Positions 46,659 through 59,911 of a DNA stretch of 64,000 nt are shown piece after piece. This stretch comes from Theodoxus fluviatilis. Lineage: Eukaryota > Mollusca > Gastropoda > Cycloneritida > Neritidae. Under the pieces are notes generated by a model, which was not told the DNA's origin, made no database searches, and worked only from the letters and a program-made list of their open reading frames with translations. Within the stretch, counting starts at the first letter, position 1. Each line of letters begins with the position of its first letter. The stretch spans positions 47,501 through 111,500 of the forward strand of contig JAWQFJ010015172.1 in assembly GCA_034096865.1 (NCBI GenBank). Reading direction: 5' to 3'. The position numbers were made by a program, and so were the translations under genes.

Positions 46659-48326
46659 GTTTGACTGAGTATTGGGCGGAGTAACTCTTACCGTTGCTAG
46701 AAAACGAGTAACTTCCCATTTAGGAATTAAGCCTATTGGGACCTGACATCGGACGCCACAATGTCAGGGATATGTGACCAACGTCTACCGGGCGTGGCCA
46801 GGTTTCCCCCGCACTAGAGGCAGTTTACCCCGTCAAAGCATCGATGCGCACGCGATAGCTGGGGAGATGTTAGGAAGCCTTAACCGTCTGCTGTTTGTAG
46901 TGATTCATTAAGGACTGGAAATCATGGGTGTCGCCAGTATAACTGACTCGCCGCTGTCTGTGAAATCCCTGGGCGGTTCAGGCGTGATGTGAAGGACAGA
47001 CGGGAGGAATGACTAGTCTGATGAATGGGGGCTGTACAGGCGATTGCTGCTGATTGCTGTGCGACACTGGGAGGGGCCATTTGAAATGCCGCAAAGTGAC
47101 AGCGCGGTGGCCAATGGTCAAAGCGTCTGTACACAAGTGCACTGCTATATACTATGTTCTGGTCATTAAAAGAAATCAGAGCATCAATCTGTTATTAAAC
47201 TAGATCACATGCAAAGACTAGAGATAAAGGTTATTACTAACTATAATCAATCTTAGACGATTTGTAAGTTGTTCACAGAGTTTTATGTGTCAAAGTCCAG
47301 ATACTGTGAACTACTTTGACTCCGAATTATATAAGTTGATTTACTCCTGGTACCGCGAAAAATCAATGAAAATACTAGATGTGGAAACATGGAATGACCA
47401 TCAAGTACGACGTTTCTAAAGGCAAAGCATTCCCACGGTATTTAACATAATCTGCAGTGTCTATCATTCCGATCTTCACGTGCAGTTCCTACAATGGCCA
47501 CTAATGAATTTACCGCGTCTTTCAAATATTCATTTTTCACTGAATCAGGCCGCAGTACGATCTGCCCTAACCCCACGGGGCTAACGAGGATCAAAGACGG
47601 ATTGCCTTGCAATGGCTGCCTACCTGGGTTCTCCTTTCACCTGAGAGGTAGATGGAGACAAATTGTTTTAGAATGGCTTCTTGCCGCGTTCAATGGGACG
47701 AGAGGGGGCGCTTTCGCGCGCTCCACACACTGAGGCACCCAACACAATGGGGTGGTCGGGTCGATTCCGCCCTGATTGTCTCCCTTTGTTGGCCTCAGTG
47801 CGCATGACAGGAAGACGCCTGCCTTGGGAGAGACAAGCCAGTGTCCGATGACAGGAGGACGGGTCACGTGGCTTGTTGAGCCTGTCTTCCTCTGCTCCTC
47901 TTTAATGTGGGCAAAAGGGGTTGCTACCGGGAGAGAGAGAGAGAACGAACGAACGAACGAACAAACGAATTATTTTTTGAGAGGCCATCAGCCCATTTCA
48001 ATGAAAATTTACAATTTGAATTAAAAACACAAGAAGATGTAAATACACTTCGTTGCTTTAAAGCGGTGGATGGACCGTGTTCATTACCTGGCAAAACATG
48101 CTGACATCTCTTCATATTAAAGCCACATTCATGACGGATTGATAGAATCTGTTTTTGCATATAGTGACATCCCTCAAAACAAATCTGCATTCACACTCAT
48201 CTATTCTACACCCCCAGCACTTCTTTTGAAAGAATGATATAGGTACAAGCCAACATTGTGCCGTACTTCACAATCTCTTGTGCCCAAGAAACATAGCTGT
48301 TGACTCCTAAAACCATGTATTTTGGG
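46659..48326. other. left-arm noncoding stretch
   Basis: Upstream region of the SAP/SWIM gene followed by unique DNA and a short (GAAC)n near 47,943-47,970. No other gene recognised. Confidence 0.5.
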
Positions 48327-48389
<63 letters not shown>

Positions 48390-48451
48390 GTGTGTGTGTC
48401 TCTGTATTTGTGCAGTGTGTGTATGTGTGTGTGTGTGTTCTCTGCATGCAC

Positions 48452-48531
<80 letters not shown>

Positions 48532-48532
48532 G
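48327..48532. repeat. (GATA)n-(GA)n, (TG)n and (TA)n microsatellites, left arm
   Basis: GATA then GA at 48,327-48,386, short TG repeats, then an uninterrupted TA run at 48,457-48,522 continuing into TG. The pairing sum changes by 5 here, so the two arms differ in repeat length. Confidence 0.95.
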
Positions 48533-50537
48533 TGTGTGTGTGTGTGTGTGTGTGCGTGCGTCCGTGCGTGTGTTAGCGTGCATGCTTGGGTATAGAAGGA
48601 TATGCGTAGATACGCAAGCTGTCTGGCATGAAAATGAATAACAGCAGACTGATTTGGGAACCCAACTTCATTTCTCTGCAATTGTCAATATCAGAATGAG
48701 ATGACGTCGGCGGAAGCTAGTCTGGAGGACACTGTTATGATGAAGAGGTGAGGCAACGAAATACAATAGAGTGCCATCTGCTCAGCACACTTTTTCATAT
48801 CTCGGTCTGCAGTCTGGCAGGAAGTCTGCATGTCTACTTGCAGCAGGTGCATTGATGCAGAGAACTCCTGCTGTGCATGATGAGCCCCATGTCTGTGTGC
48901 ACGAAGGTTCTCTGTCAAAACTGACAACTTGTCTGATGACACGCAACTCCCTCTGTGATCGTTCCTATGAGTTGTATCCACGCAGAAAGCATGCTCTACT
49001 TCTACCACTACACAACTCTTTGCTCCCTCACAACTCTGTCTGCTTGGAGATTGACTATACCTGTACCCTGCACATCTCAGTTGCTGGCGTAGCTAAGCTT
49101 ATCGCTGTACCTATCTTACTCTCAGCTGTAGAACTGGCTGCTGGCGTCGCGCAGGAAGTGATCTGTGCGCATGCGCTTGGCAGCCGCGGTTCGAACCGGG
49201 GCTAATTAATTCTTCATCCATTAAGGGCAGCACATGTCGCCACGGTAATGCTGCTCACTCGGGCGTCGCCCCTCCATCCATTCTGATAATTGTTTTGGGG
49301 CTGCTGCCGTGGACACGTGACGCGAACCCAAGGGCGAGTAACTCTGGCCACTTCCGCCAGCTTAGTTGACACCTGGCGCGAGCGGATGCGGCGCTTAAAC
49401 GGTGAAGAGCGCATGCGCGGGTCAGCGCGGTCACGTGTGAGGCTAACGCATGCGTGATAGAGCCTCTGCTTCTGAGAATTGGGAGAGGGGATAGAGTGGA
49501 TGGGTCAGTGCCATTCTTGTAAAGCACAGCAATCCCTCCCTTGGGATGTGTCTGGAGGTGGTGCATAACGCCATAAGATCAGATTAGGGAAAGCACGTAT
49601 GTGAGCAACACATGGTGTTTATAATCGGATATAGCACAGAAGGAAGTGCCAGTTTGTTGATGAATTTTCTCCCTTAATTAAAGTAGAAAATTTAATGAAA
49701 ATATTTCATACATAAAGAAACAAGGAGACGCATTTTCACCGTCATTCCGTGTCCTTTTATATTCAGAAAACATTGCATTTGCAGTGGTAGAACTGATGGT
49801 ATTACAATCACTGCATTTCGAATGAAACGGTAAATGCGTGTATATGCTGCGGTCATACCACATACATGTATGTTCAAAGATTGATCAAGCAGACTGCTGA
49901 TCTGGGAATTGGGTGTAAAGAGGTTTGAGCTCAAGATATGGGTAAAAAGCCGCAATAGAAAACTCATATGTTTGCCTGTAACCCTCGTAAACCCAATAGT
50001 CGGCACTCAGCAGCCTCCATCCCTCGCGATCCAGCCAACAACTCCCCACACTCTGCACACTCATGACATCACGTGATCTAACCAGGGCATGGAGTTATCT
50101 CCCATGCCGGAGTGTTGCCTTTCCGCCTGGCCGTCCGCTCAAGGCTGCGTGGTCATCACAGCATGGCGACCCCGTCCTTCGCTGCCCCGCACCCTGTCAC
50201 TGGAGCCGCACTGCTCTGTGCACGCAGCCTCCGTCTTTCCCGCCTTTGTCTGAAAAGCCTGTTCATGCCGTCAGCTGACTTGGATGACAGAGGGGAGATG
50301 AGGAAATGAGTCCGGATAGAAATCAGTCGATAGGGAGCTCATGTTTCGTCCTTGTGTGCAGACAGCAGCTCGGGCTGTTGCTGGTCTATGGTCATAGTGT
50401 CATGGTTCAAGATCAGCAATGTGTGAAGCTGAGTGCGTTGTCACAAGTTGTTGCTTGTCCCGCTTTACAGGTAATTACCTGGATTTAGGGTCAAGCAGGC
50501 ACTTGTGCTTTCGCTACTTATGTAGTGTGTTGGACCG
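48533..50537. other. left-arm noncoding stretch
   Basis: A GC-richer unique segment at about 49,130-49,460 includes GGTTCGAACC (49,189-49,198), which resembles a tRNA T arm but has no supporting acceptor or D arm. No gene recognised. Confidence 0.45.
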
Positions 50538-50927
50538 ACCTCTCTCTCTCTCTCTCTCTCTCGTTCTCTTTCTCTCTCTCCGTCTCTTTCTTCTTTTTCT
50601 TGTTCTCTTTCTCTCTCTCTCACTCTGTATCTCTCTCTCGCTCACTCTCTCTTTCTCTGTCTCTCTCTCTCTCTCGGTCTCTCTCTCTCGTTCTCTTTCT
50701 CTCTCTCCATCTCTTTCTCTCGTTCTCTTTCTCTCTCACTCTGTATCTCTCTCGCTCACTCTCTCTTTCTCTCTCTGTCTCTGTCTCTCTCTGTCTCTTT
50801 CTCTCTCTCTCACATACACACACACACCCTCTCTCTTTCACTCCCCCCCTCCCTTCTCTCTCTCTCTCACTCTCTCTCTCACTCTATCTCACACACACAC
50901 ACACCCTCTCTCTTTCACTCCCCCCTC

Positions 50928-50960
<33 letters not shown>
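50538..50960. repeat. (CT)n-rich satellite block with internal duplications, left arm
   Basis: CT repeats interspersed with CGTTCTCTTTCTCTC units and two copies of a CACACACACACCCTCTC module (about 50,819 and 50,892). The long Ser-Leu open frames are artefacts. Confidence 0.94.
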
Positions 50961-50963
<3 letters not shown>

Positions 50964-51117
50964 CTCACTTTATCTTCAGGCCAATAATCCATAACAAGGG
51001 GTCATCCTACATGCGTACAATGCAGAATGTTGTAGTCAGTATGTTACAGATTTTAACAAAACAAATCATGATCACAAAGATCGCTGGGAGGTGTTGGAAT
51101 CTCAGGTTTAGTATGAA

Positions 51118-51152
51118 AACAAACGTTTCGGGCGAAGCCAAACTGATGATTG
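51118..51152. other. spacer at the palindrome axis
   Basis: About 35 unpaired bases containing CGTTTCGGGCGAAGCC. The last 30 bp of each arm next to it show two substitutions (51,101-51,107 against 51,163-51,170), more than in most of the arm. Confidence 0.9.
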
Positions 51153-51306
51153 TTTCATACTAAATCTGTGATTCCAACACCTCCCAGCGATCTTTGTGAT
51201 CATGATTTGTTTTGTTAAAATCTGTAACATACTGACTACAACATTCTGCATGTACGCATGTAGGATGACCCCTTGTTATGGATTATTGGCCTGAAGATAA
51301 AGTGAG

Positions 51307-51309
<3 letters not shown>

Positions 51310-51342
<33 letters not shown>

Positions 51343-51730
51343 GAGGGGGGAGTGAAAGAGAGAGGGTGTGTGTGTGTGTGAGATAGAGTGAGAGAGAGAG
51401 TGAGAGAGAGAGAGAAGGGAGGGGGGGAGTGAAAGAGAGAGGGTGTGTGTGTGTATGTGAGAGAGAGAGAAAGAGACAGAGAGAGACAGAGACAGAGAGA
51501 GAAAGAGAGAGTGAGCGAGAGAGATACAGAGTGAGAGAGAAAGAGAACGAGAGAAAGAGATGGAGAGAGAGAAAGAGAACGAGAGAGAGAGACCGAGAGA
51601 GAGAGAGAGACAGAGAAAGAGAGAGTGAGCGAGAGAGAGATACAGAGTGAGAGAGAGAGAAAGAGAACAAGAAAAAGAAGAAAGAGACGGAGAGAGAGAA
51701 AGAGAACGAGAGAGAGAGAGAGAGAGAGAG
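51310..51730. repeat. (GA)n-rich block, right-arm mirror of 50,538-50,960
   Basis: Reverse complement of the left block, closely matching in unit order. Confidence 0.94.
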
Positions 51731-53738
51731 GTCGGTCCAACACACTACATAAGTAGCGAAAGCACAAGTGCCTGCTTGACCCTAAATCCAGGTAATTACC
51801 TGTAAAGCGGGACAAGCAACAACTTGTGACAACGCACTCAGCTTCACACATTGCTGATCTTGAACCATGACACTATGACCATAGACCAGCAACAGCCCGA
51901 GCTGCTGTCTGCACACAAGGACGAAACATGAGCTCCCTATCGACTGATTTCTATCCGGACTCATTTCCTCATCTCCCCTCTGTCATCCAAGTCAGCTGAC
52001 GGCATGAACAGGCTTTTCAGACAAAGGCGGGAAAGACGGAGGCTGCGTGCACAGAGCAGTGCGGCTCCAGTGACAGGGTGCGGGGCAGCGAAGGACGGGG
52101 TCGCCATGCTGTGATGACCACGCAGCCTTGAGCGGACGGCCAGGCGGAAAGGCAACACTCCGGCATGGGAGATAACTCCATGCCCTGGTTAGATCACGTG
52201 ATGTCATGAGTGTGCAGAGTGTGGGGAGTTGTTGGCTGGATCGCGAGGGATGGAGGCTGCTGAGTGCCGACTATTGGGTTTACGAGGGTTACAGGCAAAC
52301 ATATGAGTTTTCTATTGCGGCTTTTTACCCATATCTTGAGCTCAAACCTCTTTACACCCAATTCCCAGATCAGCAGTCTGCTTGATCAATCTTTGAACAT
52401 ACATGTATGTGGTATGACCGCAGCATATACACGCATTTACCGTTTCATTCGAAATGCAGTGATTGTAATACCATCAGTTCTACCACTGCAAATGCAATGT
52501 TTTCTGAATATAAAAGGACACGGAATGACGGTGAAAATGCGTCTCCTTGTTTCTTTATGTATGAAATATTTTCATTAAATTTTCTACTTTAATTAAGGGA
52601 GAAAATTCATCAACAAACTGGCACTTCCTTCTGTGCTATATCCGATTATAAACACCATGTGTTGCTCACATACGTGCTTTCCCTAATCTGATCTTATGGC
52701 GTTATGCACCACCTCCAGACACATCCCAAGGGAGGGATTGCTGTGCTTTACAAGAATGGCACTGACCCATCCACTCTATCCCCTCTCCCAATTCTCAGAA
52801 GCAGAGGCTCTATCACGCATGCGTTAGCCTCACACGTGACCGCGCTGACCCGCGCATGCGCTCTTCACCGTTTAAGCGCCGCATCCGCTCGCGCCAGGTG
52901 TCAACTAAGCTGGCGGAAGTGGCCAGAGTTACTCGCCCTTGGGTTCGCGTCACGTGTCCACGGCAGCAGCCCCAAAACAATTATCAGAATGGATGGAGGG
53001 GCGACGCCCGAGTGAGCAGCATTACCGTGGCGACATGTGCTGCCCTTAATGGATGAAGAATTAATTAGCCCCGGTTCGAACCGCGGCTGCCAAGCGCATG
53101 CGCACAGATCACTTCCTGCGCGACGCCAGCAGCCAGTTCTACAGCTGAGAGTAAGATAGGTACAGCGATAAGCTTAGCTACGCCAGCAACTGAGATGTGC
53201 AGGGTACAGGTATAGTCAATCTCCAAGCAGACAGAGTTGTGAGGGAGCAAAGAGTTGTGTAGTGGTAGAAGTAGAGCATGCTTTCTGCGTGGATACAACT
53301 CATAGGAACGATCACAGAGGGAGTTGCGTGTCATCAGACAAGTTGTCAGTTTTGACAGAGAACCTTCGTGCACACAGACATGGGGCTCATCATGCACAGC
53401 AGGAGTTCTCTGCATCAATGCACCTGCTGCAAGTAGACATGCAGACTTCCTGCCAGACTGCAGACCGAGATATGAAAAAGTGTGCTGAGCAGATGGCACT
53501 CTATTGTATTTCGTTGCCTCACCTCTTCATCATAACAGTGTCCTCCAGACTAGCTTCCGCCGACGTCATCTCATTCTGATATTGACAATTGCAGAGAAAT
53601 GAAGTTGGGTTCCCAAATCAGTCTGCTGTTATTCATTTTCATGCCAGACAGCTTGCGTATCTACGCATATCCTTCTATACCCAAGCATGCACGCTAACAC
53701 ACGCACGGACGCACGCACACACACACACACACACACAC
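51731..53738. other. right-arm mirror of 48,533-50,537
   Basis: No gene recognised. It mirrors the left arm essentially base for base. Confidence 0.5.
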
Positions 53739-53818
<80 letters not shown>

Positions 53819-53880
53819 GTGCATGCAGAGAACACACACACACACATACACACACTGCACAAATACAGAGACACACACAC

Positions 53881-53947
<67 letters not shown>

Positions 53948-53948
53948 C
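53739..53948. repeat. (TA)n, (CA)n, (CT)n and (TATC)n microsatellites, right arm
   Basis: Mirror of 48,327-48,532, with a slightly different tract length. Confidence 0.95.
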
Positions 53949-55616
53949 CCAAAATACATGGTTTTAGGAGTCAACAGCTATGTTTCTTGGGCACAAGAGA
54001 TTGTGAAGTACGGCACAATGTTGGCTTGTACCTATATCATTCTTTCAAAAGAAGTGCTGGGGGTGTAGAATAGATGAGTGTGAATGCAGATTTGTTTTGA
54101 GGGATGTCACTATATGCAAAAACAGATTCTATCAATCCGTCATGAATGTGGCTTTAATATGAAGAGATGTCAGCATGTTTTGCCAGGTAATGAACACGGT
54201 CCATCCACCGCTTTAAAGCAACGAAGTGTATTTAACATCTTCTTGTGTTTTTAATTCAAATTGTAAATTTTCATTGAAATGGGCTGATGGCCTCTCAAAA
54301 AATAATTCGTTTGTTCGTTCGTTCGTTCGTTCTCTCTCTCTCTCCCGGTAGCAACCCCTTTTGCCCACATTAAAGAGGAGCAGAGGAAGACAGGCTCAAC
54401 AAGCCACGTGACCCGTCCTCCTGTCATCGGACACTGGCTTGTCTCTCCCAAGGCAGGCGTCTTCCTGTCATGCGCACTGAGGCCAACAAAGGGAGACAAT
54501 CAGGGCGGAATCGACCCGACCACCCCATTGTGTTGGGTGCCTCAGTGTGTGGAGCGCGCGAAAGCGCCCCCTCTCGTCCCATTGAACGCGGCAAGAAGCC
54601 ATTCTAAAACAATTTGTCTCCATCTACCTCTCAGGTGAAAGGAGAACCCAGGTAGGCAGCCATTGCAAGGCAATCCGTCTTTGATCCTCGTTAGCCCCGT
54701 GGGGTTAGGGCAGATCGTACTGCGGCCTGATTCAGTGAAAAATGAATATTTGAAAGACGCGGTAAATTCATTAGTGGCCATTGTAGGAACTGCACGTGAA
54801 GATCGGAATGATAGACACTGCAGATTATGTTAAATACCGTGGGAATGCTTTGCCTTTAGAAACGTCGTACTTGATGGTCATTCCATGTTTCCACATCTAG
54901 TATTTTCATTGATTTTTCGCGGTACCAGGAGTAAATCAACTTATATAATTCGGAGTCAAAGTAGTTCACAGTATCTGGACTTTGACACATAAAACTCTGT
55001 GAACAACTTACAAATCGTCTAAGATTGATTATAGTTAGTAATAACCTTTATCTCTAGTCTTTGCATGTGATCTAGTTTAATAACAGATTGATGCTCTGAT
55101 TTCTTTTAATGACCAGAACATAGTATATAGCAGTGCACTTGTGTACAGACGCTTTGACCATTGGCCACCGCGCTGTCACTTTGCGGCATTTCAAATGGCC
55201 CCTCCCAGTGTCGCACAGCAATCAGCAGCAATCGCCTGTACAGCCCCCATTCATCAGACTAGTCATTCCTCCCGTCTGTCCTTCACATCACGCCTGAACC
55301 GCCCAGGGATTTCACAGACAGCGGCGAGTCAGTTATACTGGCGACACCCATGATTTCCAGTCCTTAATGAATCACTACAAACAGCAGACGGTTAAGGCTT
55401 CCTAACATCTCCCCAGCTATCGCGTGCGCATCGATGCTTTGACGGGGTAAACTGCCTCTAGTGCGGGGGAAACCTGGCCACGCCCGGTAGACGTTGGTCA
55501 CATATCCCTGACATTGTGGCGTCCGATGTCAGGTCCCAATAGGCTTAATTCCTAAATGGGAAGTTACTCGTTTTCTAGCAACGGTAAGAGTTACTCCGCC
55601 CAATACTCAGTCAAAC
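53949..55616. other. right-arm mirror of 46,659-48,326
   Basis: Upstream side of the right-arm SAP/SWIM exon. A one-base indel against the left arm lies near 54,233 (TTTAACATC against TTTACATC). No gene recognised. Confidence 0.5.
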
Positions 55617-56170
55617 ATGGCGACTTCCTTGCGTCGAGTATCTGAATTTCAAGCTTTTTTGAGAGATCGTGGTGTGACTGTGTCTGGCCAAAAAAAGACT
55701 GAACTAGCGGAATTGTGTGAGATTGCGAGAGGTATTAGCCTGGAGTTTGATCCCGATGGATTATACGAAGACAGAGAAGAAATCATTGTTGACAAACTGA
55801 CCGACGGCGATGTGAAGTTACCGAACCCTTCACTTCATGCGGGTAGCAGCGACCTTTCCGCGTTGCCTTTTTTCAGTATGTTCGATGTGTTCACGTACCT
55901 TATGAGCACTTTAGACCATGCAACCGTACGAGATTTCCAAAAGTCAGAAGGATATACGATGATGACGGATGGATATGTGAAGGCGATGGAAGTTGTCTCA
56001 TTTCCAGAACATTCCGAGTACTTTGCGCTGAAGGCACATGTGAAACCTAGAACTAGAGACAAAGATCCAGTAACAGGTGCAGCTTTCTACTACCCCTGGA
56101 TTATCATGTCAACACTGGGAAACAGGACCAGAAGCTGCATCTTGTCAGCATTTTGCACTTGCAAAGGCGG
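55617..56170 (+). CDS. SAP-like and SWIM-finger protein, first coding exon (right arm)
   Basis: Identical at the protein level to the left-arm copy at 46,105-46,658 but on the opposite strand: 184 full codons from ATG 55,617 (context AAACATGG) to the donor GTATGT at 56,171. It has the N-terminal SAP-like segment and the first half (C-x-C) of a SWIM finger near its end. If the palindrome is real, this is a second gene copy transcribed toward the right, converging on the THAP copy. Absolute identity means the duplication is very recent, homogenised by gene conversion, or artefactual. The open frame past 56,170 to a stop near 56,228 is intron read-through. Confidence 0.8.
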
Positions 56171-56176
56171 GTATGT
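56171..56176 (+). other. splice donor of the SAP/SWIM exon (right arm)
   Basis: GTATGT after GGCGG, phase 2. Confidence 0.75.
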
Positions 56177-56532
56177 AGCCTATACTGTAATCTTAACGGA
56201 AGACTCTGGCTCACTCTTAATACTATAGTAATACACACATACAACCCTACATTGCAACACATGCATACACTCAGTTATATGGTTCATATGCACTCACTCA
56301 TCACAAGCATACATGTACTTATGTAGTGATGTACACAAGCATGCAGTCATTCAAACCACACCCACACAAATGCTTTGTACACTGACTCAGTAGGCTGCAG
56401 GCATGCATGGCACTTATGTACATAAAACAAAATCCTTTTAAGTAGTGTTACAGTACACATTCCACCTTTTCACAAGCTAATTTTAATAATAATAAAAATT
56501 AAATAAATAAAAAACGAAGAAAAAGATCAGCT

Positions 56533-56952
56533 GAAGAAAATTTGGCAAACCTGCAGTTTAGAGGCGGGTCCTGCTTGTTGCCGGTTTTCATGCGTTTTAA
56601 TGAGTTTATCGCTCAAATACAATTATACGCTTTAAATACAATCATACTTACACTCATACACACACATATTCGAGCCTATGTGCATTAGAATTAACTCACA
56701 ATTTAATGCCGAAGTGACCGATCGTCACAACACAAACAGTACATGGCGGCCATGACGCTCTGCGACAGTCGGTCATTTCGGCATTAAATTGTGAGTTAAT
56801 TCTAATGTACATAGGCTCGAATATGTGTACAATGTGTGTAAATATGATTGTATTTAAACCCAATAATTGTATTTTAGCGAAAAACGCATTAAAATGCATG
56901 AAAACCCACAAGCGGGACTCGCCTCTAAACTGCAGGTTTGCCGAAAATTTTC
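56533..56952. mobile_element. foldback element with ~190-bp inverted arms (right arm)
   Basis: Mirror of 45,323-45,742, with the same spacer motif. Confidence 0.8.
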
Positions 56953-57075
56953 GTAGGGAGAGTGCACACGCAATCTTGAATAGATCTACGTTTTATGTCT
57001 ACACACACAACACACACACATAATAGTTTTTAATTAAAGTAAGGGTAATAATTGTAAAAAAAAACAGCTGTTTCG

Positions 57076-57081
57076 ACTTAC
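57076..57081 (-). other. splice donor of the THAP exon (right arm)
   Basis: Minus-strand GTAAGT, phase 0, mirror of 45,193-45,198. Confidence 0.8.
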
Positions 57082-57285
57082 TTGGGAGCAAACATACATC
57101 CATCGCCGTATGTTGTCGACGTTGAGTTGGGAATGCGGGCGACCACACGCTTTGATCCATCGCAGACATTTATCTCTGTTGTGGGTTCTTGTCGGTTTAG
57201 CAAACGGGAAAAAATTGACACCAGGATATCGGTCAGGATACCTGCTATCTGCATTGCAAGTGCCCCAACTACAGCGTTTTACCAT
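57082..57285 (-). CDS. THAP-type zinc-finger protein, first coding exon (right arm)
   Basis: The 68 codons are identical to those of the left-arm THAP exon: Cys5, Cys10, Trp43 and Cys66 are all present. The exon starts at ATG 57,285-57,283 and ends at the minus-strand donor GTAAGT (57,081-57,076). The upstream sequence differs from the left arm within about 15 bases near 57,449-57,466 (two substitutions and one indel), so the longer open frames upstream of the Met differ completely between the arms. That supports the internal Met as the true start. The zinc-ligand His must come from the next exon, which is not visible. Confidence 0.85.
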
Positions 57286-59049
57286 ACTGTAATAAGCTTG
57301 AATTACACAAAATCCGCGCCGATTATAACACACGCTCTTCTGTGTCAGACTGACTGGAAATCTTGAAGTTTGACTGTGCTTCAGGAACCGTAACTCGTAT
57401 CCAAGCTTGCAGGATTGTCTCTCTTTTTTATCGGAATAATTCCTATTGCTCGTGGACGCCAAGATCCCCGCCTGAGTCTTCCCAGGCCGGGCAGGCGAGA
57501 CGGTTTCGAGACAGACGGCCATGACAGGGCCGCTAAATCATGGGACGAGCGCAATTCGATACGGACCTCGTCCAGGTAGGAACCGCTGGGGCGAGACAGG
57601 GCTGGCTACCGATCCATCAATCGCCGAAAGACGTGGAACCACTAGCTTTGGAGCTCACGTCATCCCCCTGGTTCTTCCGCACGCAGGCGTTTGACGTAGA
57701 GAGGGGTCTGGGATGGCTGGTGGAGAGGATGGGGAAGAGTGGAGGGGACGGGGGTAGGGATTAGCGTGGAAGAGACGGGGGGGGGGGGAGCATTCACGTG
57801 ATATTTATCGCCCCACCGCGCAGCTCTGGAAATCAAAACAACCGACGGTGCGCCCCCTGCCGAGGGATAGTGGACGCTAATCAAGGGAGGCAATCTCAGC
57901 AACCCCAAGGGGTCCGAGCTACCGTGGCGCCGCCCTGGGGACCAAGTTAGGTAACTGTAATGCGTCCAAGGAGCTAATTACACCTGCATCGTCACTGCTC
58001 AGAGACCTGGTTAAGGGTGGGTGGGTGGGGTGGATTGGAGGTAGGAAAGAGGAAGAGGGAGAAGGGGACAGGTGGGTGTCTCCAGACCATTAGCCACAAA
58101 CGAGGTCGCCGAGTCCCCTGAGACTGACCTCCAGAGAGCATGGAAGCAATCAGACCTGGACAGCTTGAACCCCCCTTGTGATTCCCGTCAGGTAATGTAG
58201 GAGAGATGTATGGATAGACGGACGGAAGAAAGAACGGATGGAAGGGTGGATGGATGGATCGATGAATGGACAGATGGTAGGATGGGGTGTTTCTCGGGAA
58301 CTTATCACTGAATCCACACTCATCCCCTGTGTTTTATATCCGTGCACCGCACGCATCCTTTGGTTTTGTGCTGTCTCCACCGCCTCTGCAATCAACGTAC
58401 GTTACTTGCTTTTTCACATGACTGCGCGAGCATTCCGTGAACGGTGACGATAACAATGTCTTCCTCTCCCATTTCCCACCCTCTAATCCCCATCCTCCGC
58501 CCTCTAATCCCCAATCGCCACCCTCAAATCCCCACCCCCACTCCACTTTTCCTCACACTATTCCCTCCTTCCTTTTTCTTCCTTTTTCTTCCTTCCATTC
58601 CCCCCACCATCCACCCACTCACCCACCACCCACTTGTTTGTTTCAATCCACTTTTTTATCCATGACACCTACTCTTTCATAGTTCTACCTGTGCTTGAAA
58701 AATTTTACAAACTCCCACTCCTTTTAATAACCAATCCACTTCCATTTTACCCAAACCCATCCCCAACCCCCCTCCTCCCCCCCCCCCTCCCCTTTTACCT
58801 CCCCCACTTCTGCCAGTCCTCGATGGAGAAGACGACATCAAGGGTGGCACGTGCAGTCGAGCATGCACGCGCACGGCGAGGGCGTGCGGGCGTGTTGATG
58901 GGGCGCAGGACGGCCTGCAGTGACGCACTGTGCGACCCCCTCTCCCGCCACGCTCAAAGGCGTTCGGCTCGACCCTGTCATCCGTGATCGCCGCCCTAGT
59001 TCCGTCCCAGTGCCCTCGAGCATCACGACGCCCTGAGTCCCACCCCCAC
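57286..59049. other. right-arm mirror of 43,226-44,988
   Basis: C-rich blocks and the same GC-richer island. Differs from the left arm near 58,697-58,712 by a substitution and an indel and in homopolymer lengths near 58,770-58,790. Confidence 0.45.
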
Positions 59050-59412
59050 CCTCACTCTAATCCACCCACTCATCCATTCACCCCAATCTACCCACTCATC
59101 CATCCACCCACTCATACATCTACCCCATATCCACCCACTCATCCATTCACCCCAATCCACCCACTCATCCATCCACCCCAATCCACCCACTCATACATCC
59201 ACCCCATATCCACTCACTCATCCATCCATCCCAATTCACCCACCCACTCATCCATCCTCCCCAATTCACTCACTCATCCATCCTGCCCAATCCACCCATT
59301 TATCCATCCACCACACACACCACCCTCATTCATCAATCCAACCCTACCCCCACTCCCCTTCAATCATCCACCCCCACCCCACTCATCCATCCATCCATCC
59401 ATCCATCCCACC
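59050..59412. repeat. CCATCCACCCACTCAT-type minisatellite, right arm
   Basis: Mirror of 42,864-43,225. It carries two extra single C bases, which change the frame of the Pro/His/Ser open frame. Confidence 0.93.
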
Positions 59413-59911
59413 CCCAAACTTCTCTGGCCCTTACTTACTCGTTGTGTCCAACTACCTACATGTACTCCCTATGCATTCTGAGTGCCATAAACGTGTGCTT
59501 CCTTTTTCATTTTCTAAAATATTTCGAATACTAATTGCTTTTACTATGATTCAATACAAACCAGTGTCAATAACTAAAAATGTCACAACGACATCACCCA
59601 AACCGATATTTCTGCTGTTTTGTTTACGATGAAACTGACACGTCGTCAAATGTTACAAGACAAATGAATAATATTTAATTAAATATGTATATAAGTAGGA
59701 GTATAAGTTTTGTTTTTGAAAGGGAATATTGCCGGAGGAAGCAATTTCCACGTAACTGACGTACACAAAAAAGTAAAATGGGGGCGGATGTAGATGATGA
59801 ATACGGAAATAAATTCAGCTTTACAAGCTATCTGCCTGCATAGGCTACGAAAGGCTTTTGATTGCGACAATTGCTAGAACTGTCAAAATTAGAGCAAGTC
59901 AAGTCTAGACT

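Larger units (their letters stand above)
38276..51117 (+). repeat. left arm of a giant palindrome (inverted repeat, at least 12.84 kb)
   Basis: Base 38,276 pairs with base 64,000, and the pairing holds without a large gap to 51,117/51,153. Paired coordinates sum to 102,270-102,276 throughout, so net indels between the arms total only a few bases. Proteins read from mirrored frames are identical over long spans. The arm holds a MITE, a THAP exon, a foldback element, a SAP/SWIM exon and several microsatellites. Confidence 0.97.

Noticed and set aside
49180..49215. GGTTCGAACC as the T arm of a tRNA gene (also at about 53,070)
   Set aside because: No matching acceptor, D or anticodon arms could be folded around it. 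GGTTCGAACC is itself a short palindrome and can occur by chance.
51118..51152. Hammerhead ribozyme at the palindrome axis, because CTGATGA occurs at 51,143-51,149
   Set aside because: No correctly spaced GAAA core or cleavage triplet follows on that strand, so the core cannot be completed from what I see.
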